Positions 16,417 to 25,431 of a DNA stretch of 64,000 bases are shown piece by piece. Within the stretch, counting starts at the first letter, position 1. Every line of letters starts with the position of its first letter. The translations under genes and the position numbers were made by a program. The stretch spans positions 78,728-142,727 of the forward strand of contig JBEKGJ010000004.1 in assembly GCA_050012855.1 (NCBI GenBank), in the 5' to 3' direction. The notes below the pieces were generated by a model, which was given only the letters and a program-made list of their open reading frames with translations, was not told the origin of the DNA and did not search any database. Origin of the DNA: JAJXZJ01 sp050012855. GTDB lineage: Bacteria; Verrucomicrobiota; Verrucomicrobiia; Limisphaerales; J093.

Positions 16417-17391
16417 ATGACGATGACCAATGCCGTGATGGGCGCCGCTGGGGAGCACATGCATCATCAGATCTCGGTCTTCAACGCGCAATCCCCGCAA
16501 GCCGAATCCATCGTTCATCTCTTTTACGTGGACCTGGCAATTTCGGCGGTGATTTTCCTGACCGTCACGGCGTTGGTGATCGCCGCCGTCATTCGTTTCC
16601 GGGCGCGCCCGGGCGATGCCGAGCCCTACCAGGACCCCGGCAATCCCCGGCTGGAGACACTCTGGACGGTGATTCCCGCGTTGATCCTGCTCGGGCTGCT
16701 CATTTTGACGGCGCGCACGATGCTGGCCGTCAACCCGCCGGTCGGCGACCGCAAGGCCAACGTCGTCGTGATGGCGCACCAGTGGTGGTGGGAATACCGA
16801 TATCCCTCCGGCGTCATCACGGCCAACGAACTGCATATACCGACGGGCACGAACTGGCTGCTCAGCATCCAATCGGCGGACGTCATTCACGATTTCTGGG
16901 TACCCTCGCTGGGGGCGAAAATGGACGCGATTCCGGGGCATCCGAACGTCCTGTGGATCACCGCGCAAACGCCCGGCACCTACCAGGGCACGTGCGCCGA
17001 GTATTGCGGTGCGGAGCACGCCATGATGGGCATTCGCGTGATCGTGCAGTCGCCGGAGGAATTCGTCCGCTGGGAGCAGGGACAACTGCATCTCCCCGTG
17101 GCGCCGGCCGGCGAGGAGATCGAACGGGGCGCCCGGCTGTTCGCCGACAAGACGTGCCTGAACTGTCATCGCATCAACGGCACGAAGGCGGTGGCGGGCG
17201 TCGGCCCCGACCTGACCCACCTGGCGGATCGCGACACCATTGGCTCGGATCTCCTGGCCAACAACCTGACGAATCTGACCCGCTGGATCGCCGATCCCCA
17301 GGCGATCAAGCCGGCCTGCAACATGCCGGCCCTGCGCCTGACCGGGGTGGAGGCACACGACATTGCGGTTTACCTGGAGAGTTTGAAATGA
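16417..17391 (+). CDS. coxB: Cytochrome c oxidase subunit II with fused cytochrome c domain
   Basis: Subunit II carries electrons from cytochrome c to the oxidase. There are two N-terminal membrane helices, then a cupredoxin domain with the CuA site: histidine in VIHDFWVP and the CxxxCxxxHxxM pattern of TCAEYCGAEHAMM. Residues 230-324 form a cytochrome c domain with heme motif CLNCH and the likely distal methionine in CNMPAL, making this a caa3-type oxidase. AAGGAG lies 14 bp before the ATG; an ATG six bases later is possible. Its stop overlaps the coxA start (ATGA). Confidence 0.95.
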   Translation: MTMTNAVMGAAGEHMHHQISVFNAQSPQAESIVHLFYVDLAISAVIFLTVTALVIAAVIRFRARPGDAEPYQDPGNPRLETLWTVIPALILLGLLILTARTMLAVNPPVGDRKANVVVMAHQWWWEYRYPSGVITANELHIPTGTNWLLSIQSADVIHDFWVPSLGAKMDAIPGHPNVLWITAQTPGTYQGTCAEYCGAEHAMMGIRVIVQSPEEFVRWEQGQLHLPVAPAGEEIERGARLFADKTCLNCHRINGTKAVAGVGPDLTHLADRDTIGSDLLANNLTNLTRWIADPQAIKPACNMPALRLTGVEAHDIAVYLESLK

Positions 17392-19049
17392 GCGAGGCCG
17401 CGAAATCCCACGGAACCCTCACGTCGCTCGCGGACATCAAGGAATACCGCGGCGTGCTGAGCTGGGTGGCTTCGATTGACCACAAGCAGATCGGCATCAT
17501 GTACATCCTCTCCGGCTTTTTCTTCCTGCTGGTCGGCGTGGCGGAGGCGATGATCATGCGCGTCCAACTGGCGCGGCCGGCGAACCATCTTATTTCGCCG
17601 GAGACCTACGACCAGCTTTTCACCATGCACGGCACGACCATGGTGTTCCTCATGGCCATGCCGCTGCTGTTCGGTTTCTCGGTGTACCTGGTGCCCCTGA
17701 TGATCGGCGCGCGGGACATGGCGTTCCCGCGGCTGAACGCGTTCGGCTTCTGGATCTACTTCTTCGGCGCCCTGATGCTCTATTTCAGCTTCCTGGCGGG
17801 CGGCGCGCCGGCGGCAGGCTGGTTTAGCTATGCGCCGCTGACCGAGAGAGGTTATTCGTTCGACCACGGCATTGACTATTGGGCGCTAAGTCTGCTCGTG
17901 ATGGGGGCGGGATCGGTGGCCACCGGCATCAACCTGATCGTCACGGTGCTGACGCTGCGCGCGCCGGGCATGACGCTGCGCCGGGTGCCGCTGTTCGTGT
18001 GGATGGTGTTCATCAACGGCATCCTCGTGGTGCTGGCCATGCCGCCGCTTAACGCGGCGCTGGTGATGATCCTCACGGACCGCCTGCTGAACACGCATTT
18101 CTTCACGCCCGCCACCGGCGGCTCGGTGCTGATGTGGCAGAACTATTTCTGGATGTTCGGCCACCCGGAAGTGTACATCCTCGTCCTCCCCGCCTTTGGC
18201 GTCATCTCCGAGGTCATTCCGGTTTTCTCGCGCAAGGTGATGTACGGCTACGGGCTGATGGCCACCTCGACGGTGGCTATCGCGTTCCTGAGCTTCGGCG
18301 TGTGGATTCATCACATGTTCGCCACCGGCCTGGGCTTCGCGGTCCTCTACATTTTCGCCGCCAGCAGCATGCTGATTGCCGTGCCCACCGGCATCAAGGT
18401 GTTCAATTGGATCGCCACCATGTGGGGCGGCACGATCCGCTTCACGACGGCAATGCTGTTTGCGACGGCCTTCCTGATTCAGTTCACGATCGGCGGACTG
18501 AGCGGCATCACGTTCGCCGCCATTCCGCTGGACTGGCAGCTCACCGACAGTTATTTCGTGGTCGCCCACATCCACTACGTCCTCCTCGGCGGCACGCTCT
18601 TCGCGATGGTGGCCGGCACGTATTACTGGTTTCCCAAGGTCACCGGCCGGCTGATGTCGGAGCGGCTCGGGAAATGGAATTTCTGGCTGATGGTCATCGG
18701 CTTCAACGGCACGTTCGCAGTGCTGCACATTCTCGGTGTGCTCGGCATGCCGCGGCGCGTTTACACCTATCCCGACCGGCCGTATTTCGGCCTGATGCAT
18801 TCGGTTTCGACGCACTTCGCCTACGTGCTCGTGCTCGGCCTGCTCGTGTTTGTCTTCAACATGATCTGGAGCCTGTTCAAGGGGAAGGTCGCGGGGCCCG
18901 ACCCGTGGGACGCCTGGACCCTGGAATGGACGACCAGTTCGCCGCCGCCGCCGGAGAATTTCGAGCGCGTGCAAACGGTGCGCGGACGGCGCCCGCTGTG
19001 GGATTTGAAACACGGCGCGGAGGCGGGCGCCGGGAAGGAGGGCCAATGA
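17388..19049 (+). CDS. coxA: Cytochrome c oxidase subunit I
   Basis: This is the catalytic heme-copper subunit, 553 residues with twelve membrane helices. The low-spin heme histidine is in FTMHGTTM. The CuB histidine and cross-linked tyrosine are in FGHPEVY, the CuB histidine pair is in VWIHHMF, and the heme ligands are in VAHIHYV. The glutamate of HPEV is present as in A-type oxidases. The C-terminal tail (SPPPPENFERVQ) matches other subunits I. The ATG overlaps the coxB stop by four bases, and its own stop overlaps the coxC start. Confidence 0.96.
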   Translation: MSEAAKSHGTLTSLADIKEYRGVLSWVASIDHKQIGIMYILSGFFFLLVGVAEAMIMRVQLARPANHLISPETYDQLFTMHGTTMVFLMAMPLLFGFSVYLVPLMIGARDMAFPRLNAFGFWIYFFGALMLYFSFLAGGAPAAGWFSYAPLTERGYSFDHGIDYWALSLLVMGAGSVATGINLIVTVLTLRAPGMTLRRVPLFVWMVFINGILVVLAMPPLNAALVMILTDRLLNTHFFTPATGGSVLMWQNYFWMFGHPEVYILVLPAFGVISEVIPVFSRKVMYGYGLMATSTVAIAFLSFGVWIHHMFATGLGFAVLYIFAASSMLIAVPTGIKVFNWIATMWGGTIRFTTAMLFATAFLIQFTIGGLSGITFAAIPLDWQLTDSYFVVAHIHYVLLGGTLFAMVAGTYYWFPKVTGRLMSERLGKWNFWLMVIGFNGTFAVLHILGVLGMPRRVYTYPDRPYFGLMHSVSTHFAYVLVLGLLVFVFNMIWSLFKGKVAGPDPWDAWTLEWTTSSPPPPENFERVQTVRGRRPLWDLKHGAEAGAGKEGQ

Positions 19050-19600
19050 TGGAGCGCAACAAAATGGGCATGCTCCTGTTCATCGTCTCGGAGGCGGTGT
19101 TCTTCATCCTGCTGATTTCGACTTACATCTTTTATCATCGCCAGGGCGGCGAGGGGCCGACGGCGGCCAATTCGCTGGATCTGCTCAAGACCAGCATCTT
19201 CACGGCGGCCCTGCTGGCCAGCAGCGTGACGATGCACTTTGCGGTGAGCAGCGCGAAAGCCCGGAAGCCACGGGGTGTCGGGCTCTGGCTCCTGGCCACC
19301 ATCACGCTGGGCACGATCTTCCTGGTGGGCCAGGGGGCTGAATACCTGGGCTTGATCCGGGAGGATGTGACCATCAGCCGGAACCTTTTTGGCACGACCT
19401 TCTTCACGCTGACCGGGTTTCACGGCCTCCATGTTTTCATCGGTTTGGTGATGCTCGTCATTCTGCTGGGCCTGGCGCTCGACCGCCGCGGGCACCCGCT
19501 CAAGGCGCCGGCGGTCGAGGTCATTTCGATTTACTGGCATTTCGTGGACGTGGTTTGGATCGCCGTGTTCAGCGTGATTTATCTCTGGGCGTTCGTATGA
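19046..19600 (+). CDS. coxC: Cytochrome c oxidase subunit III
   Basis: This short (184-residue) subunit III has five membrane helices, as in caa3/bo3-type oxidases. Signature stretches are LFIVSEAVFFILLISTYIFY, FFTLTGFHGLHVFIG and YWHFVDVVWIAVF. The start is decided by AAGGAGG at 19035-19041, four bases before the ATG at 19046. It overlaps the coxA stop and the ctaG start by four bases each, so the four oxidase genes are tightly coupled. Confidence 0.95.
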   Translation: MMERNKMGMLLFIVSEAVFFILLISTYIFYHRQGGEGPTAANSLDLLKTSIFTAALLASSVTMHFAVSSAKARKPRGVGLWLLATITLGTIFLVGQGAEYLGLIREDVTISRNLFGTTFFTLTGFHGLHVFIGLVMLVILLGLALDRRGHPLKAPAVEVISIYWHFVDVVWIAVFSVIYLWAFV

Positions 19601-20403
19601 CCGGCTGGGAACTGCTCACCTCCACCTGGGAATGGCACCCGTCGGTGATTGTCGGGTGCGTGCTCCTGCTGGGCGCCTACCTGGCGGCGACGCGTTTTCG
19701 CCTCGAGGCGACGACGGCCTGGTTTGCCGGGGGTGTCGTGACGCTGTTTCTCGCGCTGGTGTCGCCGCTGGACCCGCTGAGCGACGACTATCTTTTCAGC
19801 GCGCACATGATGCAGCACATCCTGCTCGACATGGTCGCGCCGCTCTGCTTTGTCTTGGGGATGCCGGCGGACCTGGTTCGTTCGGCGTTGCGCTGGCACC
19901 CGGCGGCGGTGGCGGAGCGAATCCTCGGCCATCCGGTGGTTGCCTGGTTCCTCGGCACGGCCACCCTGTGCATCTGGCACGCGCCGGTGCTCTATAACGC
20001 CACGCTGGAAAACGATAACGTCCACATTTTCGAGCACCTGACGTTTCTCGTGACCGGCACGATCCTCTGGTGGCCGGCCTTCAATCGTGTGCCCGGGCTC
20101 CGATTGACGCCGATGATGTCGGTCCTTTACCTCACGCTGGCGGCGCTGGCCAACGGCGTCCTCGGCATCTTCTTCAGCTTTTCCTCCACGCCGTATTATG
20201 AGGCTTATCTCCATCCGAAGGACGAGCTCGGATTGCTGCCGCTGCTGCGCGGCAAGTGGGGGTTGGACCCGCTGAACGACCAGCAGCTCGGCGGCGGATT
20301 CATGTGGGTACTGGGCAGCATTATTTATCTTTGGGCCATCGTCGTGGTGGTGGTCCGGTGGTACCAACTGCCCGACACGGAGGGGAAACACATTGTGGCA
20401 TGA
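19597..20403 (+). CDS. ctaG: Cytochrome c oxidase assembly factor CtaG (caa3 type)
   Basis: This 268-residue protein of the caa3_CtaG family has seven hydrophobic segments. Family landmarks are FSAHMMQHILLDMVAPL, LCIWHAPVLYNATL and IFEHLTFLVTGTILWWP. It is thought to help copper delivery or assembly of caa3 oxidases. It overlaps coxC and the following small gene by ATGA junctions. Confidence 0.92.
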   Translation: MTGWELLTSTWEWHPSVIVGCVLLLGAYLAATRFRLEATTAWFAGGVVTLFLALVSPLDPLSDDYLFSAHMMQHILLDMVAPLCFVLGMPADLVRSALRWHPAAVAERILGHPVVAWFLGTATLCIWHAPVLYNATLENDNVHIFEHLTFLVTGTILWWPAFNRVPGLRLTPMMSVLYLTLAALANGVLGIFFSFSSTPYYEAYLHPKDELGLLPLLRGKWGLDPLNDQQLGGGFMWVLGSIIYLWAIVVVVVRWYQLPDTEGKHIVA

Positions 20404-20642
20404 GCAAACATTCTGAAAACGAGCACGGCGCCGCGGCGCCGGCCGGGGAACCGCAATGGCACGCGCCCCTGCCGGAGAAGCTGCCGGCGCCGACCGCGTG
20501 GCCGATGGTGCAGGCGTTCGGCGCGTGCCTGATCGCCTGGGGTGTGGTGACTTCGTGGATCATTTCCGCCGTGGGCCTCGTCATTTTTGCGGCGGGCACG
20601 GGCGGGTGGATTGCAAGGATGCGCGATGAACAGGGAGACTAA
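20400..20642 (+). CDS. Small membrane protein of the cox-bc operon
   Basis: This 80-residue protein has a soluble N-terminus (HGAAAPAGEPQWHAPLPEKL) and two closely spaced membrane helices (about residues 38-52 and 55-70). It resembles a subunit IV-like or assembly accessory protein, but the family is not recognised. ATGA overlaps ctaG, and the end overlaps the Rieske gene by 17 bases. Its fixed position between oxidase and reductase genes suggests a structural role in the respiratory complexes. Confidence 0.75.
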   Translation: MSKHSENEHGAAAPAGEPQWHAPLPEKLPAPTAWPMVQAFGACLIAWGVVTSWIISAVGLVIFAAGTGGWIARMRDEQGD

Positions 20643-21150
20643 GACAACCGTGCCCCCGGCGGGTGGCCCGGATTCACCGGAGCGCCGGCGGTTCTTGACC
20701 GGCCTCTGCCTCGGACTGAGCGCGCTCGCCTCGGCGGTCGTGAGCATCCCCGTGCTCGGCTTTGTGCTCGCCCCGCTGCTGCGAAAGGAGGAACGGGCCT
20801 GGCGGCGGGTCGGGTCGGTGGAGGCCTTCAAGGTCGGCGCGACGGTGGCCGTCACCTTCCCGAACGCGACTTCCGTGACGTGGGACGGCTCGGCGGGGCG
20901 GACGGCCGCGTGGTTGCGCCGGATGAAGGACCAGGAGTTCGTGGCCTTCGCCATCAGTTGCACTCACCTAGGCTGCCCGGTCCAATGGAAGGAAGATGCC
21001 AACCTTTTCATGTGCCCGTGCCACGGCGGCGTGTATTACAGCAACGGCGAGGTCGCCGGCGGTCCGCCGCCCCGGCCGCTGCCCCGTTACAACGTCCGCG
21101 TGCGCGACGGTCAGGTCGAGATCGAAACCGCGCCCATCCCGTTTGTTTGA
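20626..21150 (+). CDS. Rieske iron-sulfur protein of a cytochrome bc complex
   Basis: This 174-residue Rieske protein has a Tat-type signal-anchor (ERRRFLTGLCLGLSALAS) and both cluster motifs, CTHLGC and CPCHGG, followed by the conserved proline region GGPPPRPLPRYNV. It carries electrons from quinol to cytochrome c. The ATG at 20626 lies inside the end of the preceding gene, and the next gene, cytochrome b, follows after ten bases. Confidence 0.93.
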   Translation: MNRETKTTVPPAGGPDSPERRRFLTGLCLGLSALASAVVSIPVLGFVLAPLLRKEERAWRRVGSVEAFKVGATVAVTFPNATSVTWDGSAGRTAAWLRRMKDQEFVAFAISCTHLGCPVQWKEDANLFMCPCHGGVYYSNGEVAGGPPPRPLPRYNVRVRDGQVEIETAPIPFV

Positions 21151-21160
21151 ACCCCGGTCT

Positions 21161-22558
21161 ATGAATTCGCTTCGGAAGCTGTGGGCTGAGATTGACGACC
21201 GCACCGGCATCAGCGGCCTGGTCAAGCCCATGCTGGACCACCTGGTGCCGCCGGACTCCAAATGGTGGTACGTCTTCGGCAGCGCGACGATGATCGCGTT
21301 CATGATCCAGGTCGTGACCGGTATTGCGCTCGCAACCGTGTATGCGCCGACGGCGGGTCATGCCTACGACAGCCTCAAGTACATCACCGAGGAGGTGCCG
21401 TTTGGCCGCCTCGTGCGCGGGATGCATTACTTTGGCGCCTCGTTCATGGTGATCTTCGTGGTGGTTCACATGGTGCGCGTGTTCATGATGGCGGCCTACA
21501 AATACCCGCGCGAAACCAACTGGCTCACCGGTGTGGTGCTGCTCGGGCTGACGGTCACGATGGGGTTCACCGGGCAGTTGCTGCGGTGGGACCAGAACGC
21601 CATCTGGTCCTCGGTGGTCGGCGCCTCACAAGCCGCCCGCACCCCGGTGATGGGCAAGTGGCTGGCGCATCTTATCCTGTCGGGCGACACGGTGAGCAGC
21701 GCGACGCTCAGCCACATCTTCGCGATCCACGTCTTTGTACTTCCGGGGCTCGTGATGGCCTTTATCGGATTTCATGTCTATCTGGTGATGCGCCACGGGA
21801 TTTCCGAGCCGCCCAAGGCGGGCAATCCAGTGGACCCCCAGACCTACCGGCAGTCGTACCACGACATGCTGAACAAGGTCGGCAAACCTTTCTGGCCCTA
21901 TGCCGCGTGGCGCGACGTCGTGTTCGGCACGCTCGCGGTCATCGCCATCGTGGCGCTGGCATGGTGGATCGGTCCGCCCGCCCTCGACGCACCCGCCGAT
22001 CCCACAATCGTCGAGGCGCGACCCGCGCCGGACTGGTATCTGCTCTGGTATTTTGCGGTGCTCGCCCTGGTGCCGCACCGGGCGGAGGATTACGTGATCC
22101 TGCTCGCGCCGGCGCTCATGGGACTGGCCCTGTTCTCCGTGCCGTTCTTGAACAACCGCGGTGAGCGGAGCTGGCGACGCCGGCCCTGGGCCGTCGTCAC
22201 CATCGTGTTCGCAGGCACCTGTATCGGCGTGCTCTGGCTGGCCGGCGCGCGGGAAGACTGGACGCCCAACTTTGCCGTCAAGCCACTGCCGGCAACCGTC
22301 ATCGGTCCCGACCGCGGGCCGGTCCACGCCGGTGGCATTGCGTTCAACGAAAAGGGCTGCATGTATTGCCACGCGGTTTCCGGCTACGGCGGGAAGCGCG
22401 GGCCGGATTTGACGAGCGTGGGCGCCCGGCTGTCGCGCGACCAGATTGTCATCCGCATCCTGAGCGGCGGCTATGACATGCCGGCCTACGCGAACAACCT
22501 CACGACGGAGCAACTGGACAACCTCACCGCCTTCCTGCAGTCCCGGAAGGCGCGTTGA
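21161..22558 (+). CDS. Cytochrome b fused to a C-terminal cytochrome c domain
   Basis: This 465-residue fusion has cytochrome b helices with two histidine pairs: HYFGASFMVIFVVVH (13 residues between) and HVFVLPGLVMAFIGFH (14 residues between, the spacing of b6-type proteins). The Qo-site motif is PDWY in ARPAPDWYLLWY. After residue 390 a cytochrome c domain carries CMYCH and a methionine in GYDMPAYAN. No separate cytochrome c1 or subunit IV gene follows, so this polypeptide probably supplies the c-type heme of a quinol:cytochrome c reductase. It is the last gene of the operon. Confidence 0.93.
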   Translation: MNSLRKLWAEIDDRTGISGLVKPMLDHLVPPDSKWWYVFGSATMIAFMIQVVTGIALATVYAPTAGHAYDSLKYITEEVPFGRLVRGMHYFGASFMVIFVVVHMVRVFMMAAYKYPRETNWLTGVVLLGLTVTMGFTGQLLRWDQNAIWSSVVGASQAARTPVMGKWLAHLILSGDTVSSATLSHIFAIHVFVLPGLVMAFIGFHVYLVMRHGISEPPKAGNPVDPQTYRQSYHDMLNKVGKPFWPYAAWRDVVFGTLAVIAIVALAWWIGPPALDAPADPTIVEARPAPDWYLLWYFAVLALVPHRAEDYVILLAPALMGLALFSVPFLNNRGERSWRRRPWAVVTIVFAGTCIGVLWLAGAREDWTPNFAVKPLPATVIGPDRGPVHAGGIAFNEKGCMYCHAVSGYGGKRGPDLTSVGARLSRDQIVIRILSGGYDMPAYANNLTTEQLDNLTAFLQSRKAR

Positions 22559-22579
22559 TCGCCGCCAGTGTCCCAATCT

Positions 22580-22740
22580 TCTGGTGAGGCTCTGCCGAGC
22601 CGGCTCGCTCGCCCCACCAAGGACCCGGCTCGCGGGGACCTGTCTGCCGCGGCCTGTCTGCGCCTGTCTGCGGCCGCACAGGCAGATGCCGATCCGCACA
22701 GGCAGGCACGGGCAGGCGCCCCACCGACAAGTCAAATCAG
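22580..22740. repeat. Hairpin repeat between the respiratory operon and the SDR gene
   Basis: Words CCTGTCTGCGCCTGTCTGCG and GCACAGGCAGATGCC can pair, forming the same family of CAGACAGGC arms seen near 10245-10290 and 12150-12225. GGTGAGGCTCTGCCGAGCC at 22583 matches the GGTGGGGCTC hairpin near 11968. It separates convergent genes and contains no coding sequence. Confidence 0.6.
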
Positions 22741-22762
22741 GCCACCACCTGATCGGCCGGCA

Positions 22763-23560
22763 TCACAGCGTTCGGATATGAAGTCCACCGTCCACGTGGA
22801 TCACCTCGCCGGTGCTGTAAGGCAGCAGGTCCTGCGCAATGGCGGCCACGGCCTTGCTGACATCCGCTGGCGTGCCCCAGCGGCGAAGGGGCGTCAGCCC
22901 GCCGGCAATGAGGGCGTCGTACTTCGCCTGCACCGCCGCCGTCATGTCGGTGGCGATGATGCCGGGGCGGATTTCATAGACGCCGATGCCATGCTCCGCC
23001 AGGCGCGCGGCGAACAGCGGCGTCAACATCGCCAGGGCGGCTTTCGACACGCAGTAATCTCCGCGGTTCACCGACGCGGTGTCGGCGCTGATGGAGGAAA
23101 TGGTGATGATTTTGCGCGGAGACAAGACCGGCAGGTCGGCCGCCCGGCCCTGTTCGATCATCCAGTTCGCCACCCGTTGCGTGAGGAAAAACGGGCCTTT
23201 GGCGTTGACGGCCAGGAGCCGGTCGAAGCTGGCCTCGGTGGTGTCGAGCAAATCGTCGCGGGCGGCGGGCGCGACGCCGGCGTTGTTCACGAGCAGATCG
23301 AGCCGGCCGAAGGCGGCGCGGGTGAAGTCAACGAGCCGCTGGCGGTCGGCGGCGACGCTGATGTCCGCCGGGCAGATCTCCGCCCGGATGGGCTTCGCGC
23401 AGGCGCGCGCGGCGGCCAGACAAGCCGCCGCAGTCGCGCGGGCAGCGGCTTCGTTGACGGCGTAATTGAGGACGAGGTCCCAGCCGAGGTTCGCGAGTTC
23501 CCGGGCGATGCCGGCGCCGATGCCGCGCGAGCCGCCGGTGATGAGCGCAACCGGATTCAT
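22763..23560 (-). CDS. SDR-family oxidoreductase (3-ketoacyl-ACP reductase-like)
   Basis: This 265-residue short-chain dehydrogenase has the cofactor motif TGGSRGIG near the N-terminus, NNAG in LLVNNAGVAP, a catalytic serine in ISSIS, and the YxxxK pair in YCVSKAALA. The C-terminal PGIIATDM and DGGLHI are typical of FabG-like enzymes. The substrate is not determined. It lies downstream of the metal transporter genes, 59 bp from the permease end, and could be in the same transcript. Confidence 0.88.
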   Translation of the reverse strand: MNPVALITGGSRGIGAGIARELANLGWDLVLNYAVNEAAARATAAACLAAARACAKPIRAEICPADISVAADRQRLVDFTRAAFGRLDLLVNNAGVAPAARDDLLDTTEASFDRLLAVNAKGPFFLTQRVANWMIEQGRAADLPVLSPRKIITISSISADTASVNRGDYCVSKAALAMLTPLFAARLAEHGIGVYEIRPGIIATDMTAAVQAKYDALIAGGLTPLRRWGTPADVSKAVAAIAQDLLPYSTGEVIHVDGGLHIRTL

Positions 23561-23619
23561 GGGCTGAGGCTACGCCGCCGGACGGCATTTGCAAAGACGA
23601 CGAAATGCGGCCCGCCCCA

Positions 23620-24447
23620 TCAATCAATGGATTTCCTCACGGAAGCGATCACGCCCGACAAAATCAGCGCCACCGCGAGGACACAGACGATCGCTGCGCC
23701 GGTCGGAAAATCGAATTGATAGGCGACCACCAGGCCAGCAACGCTCGCCAGGGTGGCCGTGATCCAGCCGATCACCATCAACGCGGTTAGTTGGCGCGCC
23801 AGGAAATTCGCGCAGACGGCCGGTACAATGAGATACGAGAACACCAGCAGCACCCCGCCGATCTGCACGAAGCTCGTCACCACCAGACCGAACAGCGCAT
23901 AGAACAGAAAGTCCCACCAGCGCACCGCCAGGCCTTCCGCCAGCGCGCGCTCCGGTTCGAATGAAATCATGAGGAATTTCTTGCGGAAGATGACATGCAC
24001 GATGCCGATGGCCACGTAGATCCCGAAGGTGCGGAGCAGTTCCGCCGGCGTGACCAGGAGCACGTCCCCGATCAGTGTCCGGCGGAGTTCCTCGTTGCCC
24101 TCGGCGCTCCGGCTTAACAGCACAATGCCCAGGGCCGCGGCCACGACGTACACAATTCCAATCAGCGCTTCCTGGGGAACCCGGTGATGCGTGCGGGCGC
24201 GGGTGGCCGCAAAGATGGCTGCGCCCACGAGGGTGAACCCAAACGACCACAGATAAGTTTGCGGGTCGTGGCCCTCGTGGCCCAGGAGGAGCGAAACGCA
24301 GGTGCCGAGCGCCGCGACCTGCGCCAGCGCGAGGTCCACGAAAATGACCTCGCGGCGCACGATGTGCAGGCCGAGATAGACCAGCATCCCCGGCAACAAC
24401 AGGCACGCCACCAGCGGCCACTTCATGACCATGAGGGCTTCGTTCAT
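23620..24447 (-). CDS. Metal ABC transporter permease (ZnuB/MntB family)
   Basis: This 275-residue ABC-3 family permease has about eight membrane helices and imports zinc or manganese with the binding protein encoded just upstream. Family marks are VFVDLALAQVAALG (with the conserved D-x-x-x-A-Q) and EALIGIVYVVAAALGI. It is 27 bp behind the binding-protein gene. The ATP-binding subunit normally found between them is absent from the window. Confidence 0.9.
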   Translation of the reverse strand: MNEALMVMKWPLVACLLLPGMLVYLGLHIVRREVIFVDLALAQVAALGTCVSLLLGHEGHDPQTYLWSFGFTLVGAAIFAATRARTHHRVPQEALIGIVYVVAAALGIVLLSRSAEGNEELRRTLIGDVLLVTPAELLRTFGIYVAIGIVHVIFRKKFLMISFEPERALAEGLAVRWWDFLFYALFGLVVTSFVQIGGVLLVFSYLIVPAVCANFLARQLTALMVIGWITATLASVAGLVVAYQFDFPTGAAIVCVLAVALILSGVIASVRKSID

Positions 24448-24474
24448 AAGAGATGCGTCGCGGATGCAGCCCGC

Positions 24475-25386
24475 CTATTTCCCTTCCGCGAGGGCCTGCG
24501 CCAGCGAATTCACCAGGCGGTCGAGGAGCGGAATGTAACCGCCCTCGGTGCCTTTCAAGCCGCCCGGAAACTGGGTGACGTCCACCACCGTGGCACCCGT
24601 ATTGCGGGCCACGGTCTCGGCCGTCCGCCGGTTGAGGTACGGATCCACGATGATCACCCGCACGTTCTCCGCCTTCATGGTGGCGATTACGCCGGCCAGG
24701 TGCGCCGGCGTGGGTGGGATGCCGGGTTTCGGTTCGAGGAACAGGTCAATCCGCAGGCCAAACCGGTTGCCGAAGTAGGGCCACGAATCGTGATAGGCCA
24801 CCACCCGTCGGCCCTTGAACGGCGCGAGGGTTTTTTGCCATTCCCCAAGCTTCGCATCGATCGTGTCGGTGAACTGCTTCAGATTCGCGGCAAAATACCC
24901 GGCTGACTTGGGATCGCTTTTGCTCAGAGCCTCGGCGATGTTCTGCGCGACGGTCTTCGCATTCACCGGGTCCACGACATAGTGCGGATTGCCGGCGGCG
25001 TGAATATCGCCCTTGGACCGGTCAAGCGTCGAGGGCACATCCAGCAACTGGACGCCGTTGGCGCAGACCACGCGCCCCGGGGCGCCCGCCGCGAGTTTGG
25101 CGTTGCGCGCCTGATCCAGCAGCGCCGGGAGCCAGCCGATCTCCAGTTCCGCGCCGCCTTCGACGAGCACATCCGCGCGGTTCAGTTTGACGATGAAACT
25201 GGGCTTGGCGTCCACGAAGTGCGGGTCCTCCGTCGGCTTGGCCAGCGTGGCCAGTTCAATGTGATCGCCGCCGATTTCCCGGGCGATGGCGCCCAGGTCG
25301 GGGGTGGTGGCCACGACGTTGAGTTTGGCCTGCGCGGTGACCGCCAGCGTGGCCATGGTGAAAAGCTGCACGGCAAATGTCCTCAT
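24475..25386 (-). CDS. Metal ABC transporter substrate-binding protein (ZnuA-like)
   Basis: This 303-residue cluster A-I binding protein has a signal peptide (RTFAVQLFTMATLAVTAQA). Likely ligands are the histidines in EDPHFVD, NPHYVVDP and VAYHDSWPYFG and the aspartate in VIIVDPYLN. The usual histidine-rich loop of zinc-specific members is absent, so Zn versus Mn is not settled. The ATG at 25386 is chosen because AAGGA lies nine bases upstream; the ATG at 25392 would leave only three. It lies between the porin and permease genes. Confidence 0.9.
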   Translation of the reverse strand: MRTFAVQLFTMATLAVTAQAKLNVVATTPDLGAIAREIGGDHIELATLAKPTEDPHFVDAKPSFIVKLNRADVLVEGGAELEIGWLPALLDQARNAKLAAGAPGRVVCANGVQLLDVPSTLDRSKGDIHAAGNPHYVVDPVNAKTVAQNIAEALSKSDPKSAGYFAANLKQFTDTIDAKLGEWQKTLAPFKGRRVVAYHDSWPYFGNRFGLRIDLFLEPKPGIPPTPAHLAGVIATMKAENVRVIIVDPYLNRRTAETVARNTGATVVDVTQFPGGLKGTEGGYIPLLDRLVNSLAQALAEGK

Positions 25387-25431
25387 AATCATAAATCCTT
25401 TTCGCTGTTTCCCGGGTGGTGACGTCCGTAA

